A program made the position numbers and the translations under genes. Below, one piece after another: positions 25,622 through 34,896 of a DNA stretch of 64,000 nucleotides. The DNA comes from Marinobacter goseongensis (GTDB taxonomy: Bacteria > Pseudomonadota > Gammaproteobacteria > Pseudomonadales > Oleiphilaceae). The notes below the pieces were generated by a model. It worked only from the letters and a program-made list of their open reading frames with translations, did not search any database and was not told the origin of the DNA. Where the stretch lies: positions 1-64,000 of the forward strand of contig NZ_JAKZAI010000008.1 in assembly GCF_023156235.1 (NCBI RefSeq). Direction: 5' to 3'. Numbering within the stretch: the stretch's first letter is position 1; the number at the start of each line of letters is the position of its first letter.

Positions 25622-28600
25622 TCAGATCAGACCGCCGAAGAGACCGTCAAGCAGGCCGCCGCCATCGCCGCCATCGCCACCGTCTCCGCCGTCGGATCCG
25701 TCACCGTCAGCCGGCTCGGCGCCGCCGTCGGTGGCACCGTCACACTCTGCATCGCCCGGCGCGTTGCCCACGCCCTGCACCACGCAGTCGTTGGTCACGT
25801 CCACGGTAAACGGGGTGTCGGCGTCCACGCGGCTGCGGAACAGGGCCACCAGTTGCGTGGTCATCTCGTCAAACACCGCGCTGGAGCTGAACGGCTCAGA
25901 GCCTTTCTGGCCCGCGGAGATCGGGTTGCCGTGGGCGCCTTCCAGATAGCGGGTGATGATCGGGCGGGTGCCGTCATCGCTGCCGTCTGCGTTGTCGATG
26001 CTGACGGCGCCCATAAAGCGAGCCATGGGATCGGTGCCGGCCAGCGGGGCCGGGCGGCTGTCGATCTCGAAGCCCGTTGAGGTCACCAGCGCCAGCGGGC
26101 CCTGATCGTAGAGCTGATCGTCCGCGGCGTTGGGAATCGTTGCGTCAGACGGGCGATTGGCGTCGCCTTCCAGGCCGACGATGGAGGTCAACAGGGTGGC
26201 TTCGTTGCCGCTCTCCAGGAACAGCGGCGCGAAGGCGGCCGGATCGGTGGAGTCCAGCAGCGCCTGGAATACGTTGAAGTAGATGTTCAGCTCCGTTCTG
26301 CCCTGGGCCAGCAGGCCGTCAGACGCCGCTACCAGGCCTGGCAGCAGCTCCGGGGCAATGGTCTCGCGGGAGTTTTCCGCGATGCGCGAGAACTGGCCGC
26401 CGGTGTTGAACAGGATCGAACCCAGAATCGGATTCAGGTCGGGGTTGTCCTCCGCCGCCAGATTGTTGATCACCGGATAGGGCACACCGCCCATGCCGCT
26501 CAACGAGTGGCTGATGAAGTACACACGGTCGGTGTTCATGCTGGTGCCGTCGTCGCAGGCGCCGTCCGTCGCGCACTGGTTGATGGCCGCTTCAATGGCC
26601 GGCAGCAGAGCGTTGATGTTCAGCAGATCCAGCGCGCCCTGGCGCATGTTGTCGCGGGTGTTGGCAAAGTTGGTGAAGTTGAGGAACAGGCTACCCGACT
26701 CCGGATTGGCCACCTGATCCCGGGCCACCGCCTGCATGGCATCGTTGGCGGTGAAACCGAAATGCCTTTCGGTGGCATCGGCAGACGCACCGGACTGCTG
26801 CGAGATCTCCACCATACCGGGTGTTGTCGCGGGGTCGTCTTCATCCCGGGCGCTGGCGGCGGCTTCGCCGAACACACCGTTGAGGGGCAGATCGATGCCA
26901 ACGGTGATGAAGCAGTTGTCGCTGTTGCTCGGAACGCCCCCACCGTCTGCCAGACAGAGCAGCGCCGCAGCAGTCGCCATCGGCAGGATCGCCGAGCGGT
27001 CCTGGGTAGCGGCGTGCTGGTAGATAATCACCGGATAGCCTTCTGTGGGCGGGCCACCGAAGAGCGGGTTGGTGTCGGGCGTGCCAACGATAATCGGAAT
27101 CTTGGTGTCGGCCCGCTTTTGGATAAACGGGAATCTATAGCTCACGCGGTTGGACTGCGCTTGTGGCAACTCACTGTTGGCGCTGAAGTCCGCCGGCTGC
27201 CAGGAGCCAGTCTGCAGTGGGCTGCCATCACTGCCGTTGGGCAGCTGCTGATAATAAGGCAGCGTGATCTCACCCTCGTAGACCTGAAGGTCGATGTCAT
27301 CGATCACGATCAGATTGGCCTGTTGGCCCAGCGACGGATTGATTTCACGCCCCAGTTTCTGGCTGAAGAAACGCACTGGTGAGGGCTCACCGGATGCCGG
27401 GTCGTAAGCTGAGGGAATTTCCAGAATGTCGGCCGCGTCGGCCGCCAGCTCGGCCGCGCGGGCAGAGACATTCACCGAGTCTTCCACGGCCTGGGTGGCA
27501 GTCGCCTGCAGAATGAACGCCAGCCGGCGGTCGTCATCTTCCGAAGCCACCAGGTCGCTGTACAGCACACTCATGCCGTTCTCGTCAGCCGCGGCCAGGG
27601 TATCAGCGAGTTCGGCGTCGAACAGGCGGTAGGTTTCATCGGTCAGCAGATCAAATATGCGTGCGTTGATTTGCTGGTCTTCGGCGGAGGCGCCGCTCAG
27701 CGACTGGCCGGACAGGTTGAAGTCGCCGGCCACCAGCGCATTCAGCACTGCCTGTTTGCGATCGACGAGCAGGTGGTTGCGGAACCAGGTGGCGGGTGCG
27801 GCGTTGGCCAGCAGAATATCCTCCACTGCCGTGGTGGTGAAGCTGATGGCGAAGGTCACGTCGTCAAACGTGGGTATGGCGGCCGCGCTTAGCCCGCTGT
27901 CGCTGCGTATCTGGCGTTTGAAGTCGAAGAAGTCAGAGCCCAGTGTCCGCGCCGGCAACATGGAGTCGCGGAAGGGCTGAAGCGCCGGGTTGCTGAGCAC
28001 AAAGTCGGGGTCGGACGCGGTCTGGAAGCGGATTTCCTGAACCAGCGGGTCGCCGTTCTTGTCCAGGATGTCGTTGCTCAGTACCACCGCGTATTTGGTT
28101 TTCGGTTTCAGCGGTTGAACCGGAAGAATGCGGATGGCGTTGTTTTCGGCACCACCGGCGGCTCCGGCCGGACCGTTGGCGTCCACAGTAATGATTTCAA
28201 TGCGGAAACGCCGTTCCAGCAATTCCTGATAAATGGCCTCAGCGGCTGCGGTATCGCCTTGCGCTTCCAGGCGCTTGGCGTGGCGATACTGTTCAGCGGC
28301 GACCACGCCACCGACTTCCCGCGGTTGCTGGAAGACAGCGTCACCCGTGGGGTGTTCGATCTCCAGCACGAACACGTTCTGGTCCGGGTTGGGGACAACG
28401 TCACCGTCCACCTCAACAAAATTGCGGGCGTCCAGGGTCTGATTCGGATCCAGACTGTCGCTGATCTTGATGTCGAAAGGCGCCAGCACGGAGTTGCCGT
28501 CAACGAAGCCCAGCCCGGTGGTGACCGGATTGGTGGGGTCGTTGCCGTTGAGCATGGTGCCGTCGTTTTCCGGGTTCAGGAAAAACAGCGGATCGCTGGG

Positions 28601-28786
28601 AAGCGGGAACTCGGTGTCCAGAGGACGGAAGATGGGTTTGGTGCCATCCTGACTGAATCTGGGGTTATCGATCTCGAAGATCGGGTTGGCGTTCTTTCCG
28701 GTCTGGCCGCCACTGTCAAGGCAACCCGCTAGCACGGTACTACCTGCAACAACCGCCAGGAGCGATTTCTTGTTGAAACTGACCAT
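25622..28786 (-). CDS. Pla-1/VolA-type large surface lipoprotein lipase
   Basis: 1054 residues. The N-terminus KKSLLAVVAGSTVLAGC is a lipoprotein signal with Cys22. The long N-terminal region contains beta-rich segments including VQPLKPKTKYAVVLSNDILD, typical of the Pla-1/cef extracellular lipase family (VolA of Vibrio is a studied relative). The alpha/beta-hydrolase part has the serine elbow in VYFISHSLSG, nucleophile S760, a variant of GHSxGG. A late His (GAHGNP) may complete the site. The tail is a DGGDGGDGG repeat. It is first gene of the operon with DUF1302 and DUF1329, suggesting lipid hydrolysis at the surface followed by uptake. Substrate inferred only. Confidence 0.8.
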   Translation of the reverse strand: MVSFNKKSLLAVVAGSTVLAGCLDSGGQTGKNANPIFEIDNPRFSQDGTKPIFRPLDTEFPLPSDPLFFLNPENDGTMLNGNDPTNPVTTGLGFVDGNSVLAPFDIKISDSLDPNQTLDARNFVEVDGDVVPNPDQNVFVLEIEHPTGDAVFQQPREVGGVVAAEQYRHAKRLEAQGDTAAAEAIYQELLERRFRIEIITVDANGPAGAAGGAENNAIRILPVQPLKPKTKYAVVLSNDILDKNGDPLVQEIRFQTASDPDFVLSNPALQPFRDSMLPARTLGSDFFDFKRQIRSDSGLSAAAIPTFDDVTFAISFTTTAVEDILLANAAPATWFRNHLLVDRKQAVLNALVAGDFNLSGQSLSGASAEDQQINARIFDLLTDETYRLFDAELADTLAAADENGMSVLYSDLVASEDDDRRLAFILQATATQAVEDSVNVSARAAELAADAADILEIPSAYDPASGEPSPVRFFSQKLGREINPSLGQQANLIVIDDIDLQVYEGEITLPYYQQLPNGSDGSPLQTGSWQPADFSANSELPQAQSNRVSYRFPFIQKRADTKIPIIVGTPDTNPLFGGPPTEGYPVIIYQHAATQDRSAILPMATAAALLCLADGGGVPSNSDNCFITVGIDLPLNGVFGEAAASARDEDDPATTPGMVEISQQSGASADATERHFGFTANDAMQAVARDQVANPESGSLFLNFTNFANTRDNMRQGALDLLNINALLPAIEAAINQCATDGACDDGTSMNTDRVYFISHSLSGMGGVPYPVINNLAAEDNPDLNPILGSILFNTGGQFSRIAENSRETIAPELLPGLVAASDGLLAQGRTELNIYFNVFQALLDSTDPAAFAPLFLESGNEATLLTSIVGLEGDANRPSDATIPNAADDQLYDQGPLALVTSTGFEIDSRPAPLAGTDPMARFMGAVSIDNADGSDDGTRPIITRYLEGAHGNPISAGQKGSEPFSSSAVFDEMTTQLVALFRSRVDADTPFTVDVTNDCVVQGVGNAPGDAECDGATDGGAEPADGDGSDGGDGGDGGDGGGLLDGLFGGLI

Positions 28787-28853
28787 CTTGGTACCTTTCC
28801 GCTTGTTATTGTCGTTCGAGGCGGTGGCCGCCTCTGAACCAAAACGAACGGCG

Positions 28854-28881
28854 CTTAGAAAAGGTTCCAGAAAAATGTCAA
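28854..28881 (-). promoter_or_regulatory. Sigma-70 promoter of the lipase-DUF1302-DUF1329 operon
   Basis: On the minus strand a perfect -35 TTGACA (28876-28881) is followed after 16 bases by TCTAAG (28854-28859), a partial -10. The predicted start is near 28847, about 60 bases ahead of the lipase ATG. It diverges from the candidate sRNA promoter about 100 bases away. Confidence 0.5.
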
Positions 28882-28983
28882 TAAGATGTTTGTAGTGAAT
28901 TGTGCGTAGTTTGGTGGGCCCGGCATTTCCTCACGGACGACCGGGAATTGATCCGGTTTGGCCATAGTTCGTATATAGAGGTA

Positions 28984-29110
28984 ACCGGGCTGCATGTTGC
29001 GTGCGTTATTGAGAGTCAGGTTGTGAGTCTTCGGATGGCGGTTTCCCGTTTTCGACAGACAGCGGGTAACGTTAGCCCCGGGTGGATCCATGCCACCCGG
29101 GGTTTTTTTT
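28984..29110 (+). ncRNA. Candidate small RNA with own promoter and terminator
   Basis: No credible reading frame exists here. A promoter-like pair TTGATC (28948-28953) and TATATA (28972-28977), 18 bases apart, precedes it. It ends in a textbook terminator: ten-base stem CCCCGGGTGG/CCACCCGGGG (29076-29102) and eight T. No plus-strand gene lies within several kilobases upstream, so the terminator is not the end of a known mRNA. The predicted RNA is about 125 bases. It diverges from the lipase operon and converges on the K+ channel gene. Family not recognised; only two GGA motifs, so it is not an obvious RsmY/Z. Confidence 0.5.
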
Positions 29111-29160
29111 GATACTCAGGAATGCGTCGGCTGTACTACACTCTGGCGCAACAACGGGTG

Positions 29161-29610
29161 TTAACGGGTTGGCCAATAGCGCTGCATTTCGACGAACAGG
29201 AACGAGGCGCTCCAGGTGATCAGCACCAGGCCGGTCAGCGCTTCGATGCCGGTGAGAAAACGCAGGATGCCCATGGCTTCGATGTCGCCGTAGCCCAGGG
29301 TGGTGAACGTGGTGAAGGAGAAGTAAACGCAGTCCAGCAGGCTGCCGCTGAAGTTACCGGCCAGTTCGCCCCACCCCTCGGCGTGATGCATCACGTAGAA
29401 GGCCAGGCCGAAGATCCAGACCTGGAGCGTATGGGTCGCAAGAATGCCCAGCACGCCGGTGATAAGACGGAAATGGTGACTCTGGCGCATTCTCGCCAAA
29501 AAGCCGCTGAGGCGCAGCAGGGCCTCGTTATGAATGACCACCACCACAACCACGATGAGTGCGTTGATCAGGGTCGCATTCAGCAGATGGAGCTGTTCGG
29601 TCAACGCCAA
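29161..29610 (-). CDS. Two-helix potassium channel-like protein
   Basis: 149 residues. The C-terminal 80 residues match the Ion_trans_2 pore: LLDCVYFSFTTFTTLGYGD includes the selectivity filter TLGYGD, followed by an inner helix GIEALTGLVLITWSASFLFV. Two further hydrophobic segments precede it (ALIVVVVVVIHNEALL and LITGVLGILATHTLQVWIF), so four helices in total. No RCK or cyclic-nucleotide domain, so gating is unknown. A homotetrameric K+ channel in the inner membrane is the likely form. It is transcribed divergently from the RND adaptor gene. Confidence 0.85.
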   Translation of the reverse strand: MALTEQLHLLNATLINALIVVVVVVIHNEALLRLSGFLARMRQSHHFRLITGVLGILATHTLQVWIFGLAFYVMHHAEGWGELAGNFSGSLLDCVYFSFTTFTTLGYGDIEAMGILRFLTGIEALTGLVLITWSASFLFVEMQRYWPTR

Positions 29611-29692
29611 GGGTATCGCTCTCCGTTTGTGCTGCGGCGGATATCGCTGTGCTCAAGCCACAAAGATGAGATCCTGCCGATCCAATGACACG

Positions 29693-29718
29693 TTCTGATT
29701 GTATTCTGATTGTATAGT
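29693..29718 (+). promoter_or_regulatory. Tandem 11-base repeat running into a -10 element
   Basis: TTCTGATTGTA occurs twice head to tail (29693-29703, 29704-29714), one helical turn apart. A TATAGT -10-like hexamer (29713-29718) overlaps the end. It lies in the 162-base divergent region between the K+ channel and the RND operon, about 55 bases upstream of the adaptor ATG. It could be an operator with its promoter; no regulator gene is adjacent. Confidence 0.4.
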
Positions 29719-29772
29719 AGCGTGAGTTGAACCGCCCAAGCGGCATTAATCACCTTAGCCGGCCAGTATGTC

Positions 29773-31011
29773 ATGTCCAAACGACTCATCCCCTTTCTGA
29801 TCATTGCCGTCGGCATCGCCGGCTTTCTGTTGTTGAAAATGACACGTCCCGAGCCCGTGGAGGTCACTGCCACGGAACGCAGTTGGCGCGTGGATGTCCA
29901 GGCTGTCGAGCCCGGGATCCACACTCCGGTGTTGGCGCTCTATGGTGAGGTGCTTGCGCCGGAGCAGCTGACGGTGACCGCAACTCTGGCAGGGCGCATC
30001 GGCGAACGGCCGGTCGCCGAGGGCCAGCAGGTGAGCGCGGGCGATTTGCTGGTGGCGCTGGACGACGCAGATATTGGTCCGGCACTGGCCCAGGCTGAGG
30101 CGCAGGTGGCCGATCTGGAGGCGCAGATCCGCTCGGAGGAGGTGCGCTATCGCACCGATCGGGCGGCACTTGCCAGTGAGCAGGCCATTGTTGACAACGC
30201 CCGCCGGCAATTGGAGCGCACCCGCGCTCTGGTCGATCGCAATCTGGCCTCCCGGGAGGCTCTGGAAGCGTCCACCGACGCCGCCGCCCGCGCGGAGCTG
30301 ACGGTCAACACCCGGCAACGGGCGGTTGAGGAACACCCAGCGCGGTTGCAGAGCCTGCAGGCGAAACAGGCCCAGGCCGTGGCCAATCTGGAAAGCACCC
30401 GGCGGGATGCGGCTCGAGCGCGAATGGTGGCACCCTTCGACGGTATCGTGACTGGAGTCGAGGTGGCGCGGGGGGATCAGGTCAGCCGCAATGAGCCGTT
30501 GCTGTCACTGTACCCAATTGACGGCCTGGAGCTGCGGGCGCGGGTGCCCGATGTGTTCCTGGCTGAGTTGCAGCGCGCCCTGGCCGCGGGTGAGTCGTTA
30601 ATGGCCACCAGTGCCGATGGTCAGCACCGCTTCCGTCTGGCCCGTTTCGCCGGCACCAGCGATGCCTCCGGCACCGAGGCCATTCTCGAGCTTGAGGGTG
30701 AGCCTGACGGTCTGCGCCCGGGCGCACTGATGCCGGTCACCCTGGAACGAGCCCCGCGGAACAACAGCGTGAGTATTCCGTTCAGTGCGCTCTACGGCGC
30801 TGACAGTGTGTATTTGCTGACCACAGACGGTCGCATGGAACGCGCCACCGTGGAGCGAATCGGCGAGGCCCGGGGCGACAACGGTGAGCGCCGCTTGCTG
30901 GTATCCGGAAACGCACTGGTTGCGGGCGCTCGCCTCATCACCACCCATCTGCCCAATGCCATCACCGGCCTGAAGGTGGATGTGGCGAACACCGGAGCCT
31001 CCGGGGAATGA
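29773..31011 (+). CDS. RND efflux periplasmic adaptor (membrane fusion protein)
   Basis: 412 residues. An N-terminal membrane anchor (LIPFLIIAVGIAGFLLL) is followed by a biotinyl-lipoyl-like half (LAGRIGERPVAEGQQVSAGD), a long helical hairpin about 100-200, the returning lipoyl half (ARMVAPFDGIVTGVEVARGD), a beta barrel, and a membrane-proximal domain ending near VSGNALVAGARLI. It links an inner-membrane RND pump to an outer-membrane channel. Its stop overlaps the start of the RND pump gene by four bases. No TolC-like gene is in the window. Confidence 0.9.
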   Translation: MSKRLIPFLIIAVGIAGFLLLKMTRPEPVEVTATERSWRVDVQAVEPGIHTPVLALYGEVLAPEQLTVTATLAGRIGERPVAEGQQVSAGDLLVALDDADIGPALAQAEAQVADLEAQIRSEEVRYRTDRAALASEQAIVDNARRQLERTRALVDRNLASREALEASTDAAARAELTVNTRQRAVEEHPARLQSLQAKQAQAVANLESTRRDAARARMVAPFDGIVTGVEVARGDQVSRNEPLLSLYPIDGLELRARVPDVFLAELQRALAAGESLMATSADGQHRFRLARFAGTSDASGTEAILELEGEPDGLRPGALMPVTLERAPRNNSVSIPFSALYGADSVYLLTTDGRMERATVERIGEARGDNGERRLLVSGNALVAGARLITTHLPNAITGLKVDVANTGASGE

Positions 31012-34000
31012 GGCGGAAAAAGGGTGTGATCGGTTTCTTTGTGCATCACCGGGTGGCGGCCAACCTGGTGATGCTGGTGATGCTGCTGGGCGGCGTGCTG
31101 GCGCTGACGCGCATGAATATTCAGTTTTTTCCCACCTTCGCTCTCGACGTGGTAAGCGTTCGCGTGGTGTGGAGTGGCGCTTCCGCTGAAGACGTGGAGC
31201 AGGGCATCACCAATCCCCTTGAGCAGCGCCTGCGCAGTGTTGATGGGTTGAAGCGAATGACCTCCACCTCGGCCCAGAGCGTGTCGTCCATCACCCTGGA
31301 ATTCGAGGAAGACAGCAACCCGATTCAGGCGCTGGACGACGTCCGTCAGCAGGTGGATGAATTCACCAATCTGCCCGCCGAGGCCGAGGAGCCTCAGGTC
31401 ACCCGGCTGGAGCGCTACGAACCCGTGGCCAGGTTGCTGGTGTCCGGCGAGGTGGACCGCCGTGAATTGCGGCAACTGGCCTACCGCTTCGAAGACGAAC
31501 TGCTGCAGCGGGGCATTGACCGCGTGTCTATCCGCGGCTTGCCCGAGCAGCAGATCAGTATCGATGTGCCCATTGAGCGCCTGGAAACCCTGGGTCTGTC
31601 CCTCGACCAGATTGCCGAGCGGGTGGGGGCCATATCGCGGGATCTGCCGGCCGGGATGATGGGTCAGCAGGATGCCACCCGGGAGTTGCGGGCGGTGGAA
31701 CAGCGCCGCAGCCCGCAGGCCTTTGAAACGGTTTCCGTGCTCAGCGGCGAACGCATTCAGTTGACCCTCGGCGACATTGCCATCATCCGGCAGGAAGCCC
31801 GGGAAAGTCAGCTCACTCTGGACCGGGACGGCCGGCCAGCGGTTGAACTGCAGTTGCAGAGAGCGGAGAACGGTAACTCCCTGGCGGCCGCAGAGGTTCT
31901 CAAGACCTGGCTGGAAGACACCCGACCCTTGTTGCCGCCCACGGTGACAATGGAGGTCTATGACGAAACCTGGCAACTGCTGGATGATCGTATCTCGCTG
32001 CTGGTGAAGAACGGTCTGGGCGGCCTGGTGCTGGTGGTTTGCCTGCTGTACCTTTTCCTCCCGGGCCGGGTGGCGGTCTGGGTGGCGATCGGTATCCCCA
32101 CGGCCTTCCTCGCTGCGCTTGCGGTGCTGTGGCTGATCGGTGGCTCCATCAACATGATTTCCCTGTTTGCCCTGATCATGGCGCTGGGGGTGATCGTAGA
32201 CGACGCGATTGTGGTTGGTGAAGACGCCGACGCCCATGCCCGCATGGGGGAGGAGGCCCTTTATGCCTCCGAAGGCGCAGCGAAGCGCATGGTGTGGCCG
32301 GTTCTGGCGTCATCGCTCACCACCGTGGCCGCCTTCATGCCGTTGCTGGTGGTCGGCGGTGTCATCGGTAACATTCTTGGTGATATCCCGCTGGTGATGA
32401 TCTGTGTGCTGATCGCTTCGCTGCTGGAATGTTTCATCGTGCTGCCGGCCCACCTGCGGCACGCCTTCGTTCCCCGCCGCAAAAAACGCGGCCGCCAGAA
32501 AGACGTGGAGCCGCCGCAGCCGGGCCCGGTCACCCGGTTTCGCAATCGGTTCGAGCAACGTTTCGATCACTTCCGGGACGGCCGTTTCCGTGCGTTCTCC
32601 CGTTTTACCCTCGCCAATCGTGGCGCGACGCTGGCGGCTGCGCTGGCGTTGGCACTGGTCACGGTGGGTTTGCTGGCGGGCGGGCGGCTCGGGTTCAACT
32701 TTTTCCCTACGCCGGAGCCGTCGGTGCTGTACGCCAATGCCAGCTTTGTGGCGGGCACCAACCGGAAAACCGTGGACAGGTTTCTGGCCGATATGCAGCG
32801 CACGCTCAATGACACCGAGGAGGCCCTGGGCGGTGATCTGATCCTGCATGCAGTCACCACCCATGGCAGCACCCAGGGCGCGGAGGGCTCGTCACGCGCT
32901 GGTGACGAGCTGGGGTCCATGATGGTTGAGCTAGTGCCCTCGGACCGGCGGAATGTGCGCAACCCCACCTTTATTACCGAGTGGCGTGAGCGCCTGAATC
33001 TGCCGGCCGGGCTGGACTCCCTGAACATCTCCGAGCGTCAGTCCGGGCCGCCCGGCCGTGACATCAATGTGCGGCTCACCGGTGAAAGTGCCGTCGACCT
33101 CAAACTGGCGTCGGAATCCCTGGCGGAGTCGGTGCGCAGTCTGCCCGGAGTGCTGGATGTGCAAGACGACATGCCCTGGGGCCGGGAACAACTGGTGTAT
33201 CAGGTCAGCGCCTATGGCGAGGCGCTGGGGCTGACCACCACGGATCTGGGCCAGCAGTTACGGGCGGCGTACGACGGTCGCATTGCGCAGATCTACCAGG
33301 ATGGCCGCGACGAAGTGGAGGTGCGGGTGCAACTGCCCCGGGCCCAGCGGGAGAGTATGGCGTCGCTGGCGCGCATGACGGTGCGGGTGCCGGATGGCCG
33401 CTTTGTGCCCCTGACCCAGGTGATGAACCTGGACCACCGCCAGGGCTTCGAGGCCCTGCGCCATGCCGACGGCGAGCTGGCGGTGGAGGTCACTGCGTCC
33501 CTCAACACCCGCATCAGCACGGCGGATCAGGTGCTCGGCAACCTGGCGGACAACGTGCTTCCCGAGCTGGTGCGGAAATACAACCTGCAATACAGTTTTG
33601 AAGGTCGCTCCGCGGATCAGCGGGAAACCATGGCGGACATGAAAACCGGTCTGATGATTGGTCTCGGGCTCATGTACGTGGTGCTGGCCTGGGTGTTTGC
33701 CTCCTGGAGCCTGCCATTGATTGTGATGGCGATCATTCCGTTTGCCCTGGTGGGTGCGCTGCTTGGCCACTGGATCATGGGGTTGCAGCTGACCATCCTG
33801 TCGTTGTTCGGGCTGTTCGGTCTGTCGGGCATTGTGGTCAATAACGCCATCATCCTGGTGGCGTTCTACGGCGATGCTCGCAAGAAGGGGCTGGGCATCA
33901 ACGATGCCCTGAACGAAGCCGCAGTTCAGCGGGTGCGCGCGGTCCTGCTGACCTCACTCACCACCATTGGCGGGTTGTTACCCTTGCTGTTCGAAACCTC

Positions 34001-34166
34001 CCTGCAGGCGCAGTTCCTGATTCCCATGGCCACCTCCATCGCATTTGGGCTGGGTCTGTCTACGCTGCTGGTGCTGGCAGTGATTCCGGCGCTGTTGTCG
34101 TATCTTGAGCAGTTCCGCGAATGGCGCGCGCGTGATCGCGGGGAAGCTGCCGAACCCATCGCTTAA
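31008..34166 (+). CDS. RND family efflux permease (AcrB/MdtB-like)
   Basis: 1052 residues, normal size. It has the two-fold RND layout: helix 1 at about 10-30 (VAANLVMLVMLLGGVLAL), a first porter loop, helices 2-6 with LIMALGVIVDDAIVVGED carrying the proton-relay acids, a second loop starting near 550, and a final helix bundle with LFGLFGLSGIVVNNAIILV. The WSGASAEDVEQGITNPLEQRL segment is typical. It should be a proton-driven exporter. The following ABC genes (13 bases later) suggest a combined export locus. Substrate is unknown. Confidence 0.9.
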   Translation: MRRKKGVIGFFVHHRVAANLVMLVMLLGGVLALTRMNIQFFPTFALDVVSVRVVWSGASAEDVEQGITNPLEQRLRSVDGLKRMTSTSAQSVSSITLEFEEDSNPIQALDDVRQQVDEFTNLPAEAEEPQVTRLERYEPVARLLVSGEVDRRELRQLAYRFEDELLQRGIDRVSIRGLPEQQISIDVPIERLETLGLSLDQIAERVGAISRDLPAGMMGQQDATRELRAVEQRRSPQAFETVSVLSGERIQLTLGDIAIIRQEARESQLTLDRDGRPAVELQLQRAENGNSLAAAEVLKTWLEDTRPLLPPTVTMEVYDETWQLLDDRISLLVKNGLGGLVLVVCLLYLFLPGRVAVWVAIGIPTAFLAALAVLWLIGGSINMISLFALIMALGVIVDDAIVVGEDADAHARMGEEALYASEGAAKRMVWPVLASSLTTVAAFMPLLVVGGVIGNILGDIPLVMICVLIASLLECFIVLPAHLRHAFVPRRKKRGRQKDVEPPQPGPVTRFRNRFEQRFDHFRDGRFRAFSRFTLANRGATLAAALALALVTVGLLAGGRLGFNFFPTPEPSVLYANASFVAGTNRKTVDRFLADMQRTLNDTEEALGGDLILHAVTTHGSTQGAEGSSRAGDELGSMMVELVPSDRRNVRNPTFITEWRERLNLPAGLDSLNISERQSGPPGRDINVRLTGESAVDLKLASESLAESVRSLPGVLDVQDDMPWGREQLVYQVSAYGEALGLTTTDLGQQLRAAYDGRIAQIYQDGRDEVEVRVQLPRAQRESMASLARMTVRVPDGRFVPLTQVMNLDHRQGFEALRHADGELAVEVTASLNTRISTADQVLGNLADNVLPELVRKYNLQYSFEGRSADQRETMADMKTGLMIGLGLMYVVLAWVFASWSLPLIVMAIIPFALVGALLGHWIMGLQLTILSLFGLFGLSGIVVNNAIILVAFYGDARKKGLGINDALNEAAVQRVRAVLLTSLTTIGGLLPLLFETSLQAQFLIPMATSIAFGLGLSTLLVLAVIPALLSYLEQFREWRARDRGEAAEPIA

Positions 34167-34179
34167 AGAGGCTGAAGCC

Positions 34180-34896
34180 ATGACAGAGCCCGTGATCCGG
34201 GTGACCCACCTGAGCAAGCGTTTTGCCGGTGCCGGCGATACGGTCACCGTGTTGTCGGAGCTGTCCTTCTCACTGCCGGACGGTGGCTCACTGGCGCTGA
34301 CCGGTCGCTCGGGCTCGGGCAAAAGTACCTTGCTGAACCTGCTCTGTGGTCTGGAAACACCGGATCAGGGGGAGGTGCAGGCGTTCGGTGAGACTTTCCC
34401 GGCGGCCGGTGGCCGGTCGCCGAAGGCGGCTTCCGAACGGTGGGCGCGGCTGAGACGCCGTGACATTGGCGTGGTGTTTCAGGATGCCAACCTGATGCCG
34501 GCGTTGTCTCTGGGGGACAACGTGCGTTTCCGCGCAAGGCTGGCGGGGCAAACGCAAGCCAGCTCTGCACACTGGCTTGCTCAGCTGGGCATTGGTGAAC
34601 TGGCAGATCGCTACCCGGATCAGGTGTCCGGCGGCCAGCGCCAGCGTGCCGCCCTGGCCATGGTGTTTGCCATGAAACCCGGGCTGATACTGGCGGACGA
34701 ACCCACCGGCAGCCTGGATCACCATACCGCCGATGCAGTGGCAGACAGCCTGTTCAGCCTGCAGCAAAGTACCGGTTGCGGGTTGATTCTCGCCACCCAC
34801 GATCCGGCGCTGGCCGCGCGCTGCCAGTACCGGCTGGATCTCGGGCACGACCAGCCCGTGCTCACCGCTTCCAGTGCCGCCCCGAGCCCGTCATGA
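34180..34896 (+). CDS. ABC transporter ATP-binding protein, LolD/AttE-like
   Basis: 238 residues from ATG 34180 behind AGAGG; the longer frame reaches into the RND gene. Walker A is GRSGSGKST near 43-51, the signature is SGGQRQRAALA, Walker B is GLILADEPTGSLD, and the H-loop is LATHDP. The MacB/LolD class pairs with FtsX-type permeases, here the next gene, whose ATG overlaps this stop. With the downstream CrtC-like lipoprotein the set matches the AttEFGH layout. Drives export or membrane extraction of an unknown lipid-like or small-molecule substrate. Confidence 0.9.
   Translation: MTEPVIRVTHLSKRFAGAGDTVTVLSELSFSLPDGGSLALTGRSGSGKSTLLNLLCGLETPDQGEVQAFGETFPAAGGRSPKAASERWARLRRRDIGVVFQDANLMPALSLGDNVRFRARLAGQTQASSAHWLAQLGIGELADRYPDQVSGGQRQRAALAMVFAMKPGLILADEPTGSLDHHTADAVADSLFSLQQSTGCGLILATHDPALAARCQYRLDLGHDQPVLTASSAAPSPS

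Noticed and set aside
28984..29110. RsmY/RsmZ-type CsrA-sequestering RNA
   Set aside because: Only two GGA motifs and no run of GGA stem-loops; left as an unassigned candidate sRNA.
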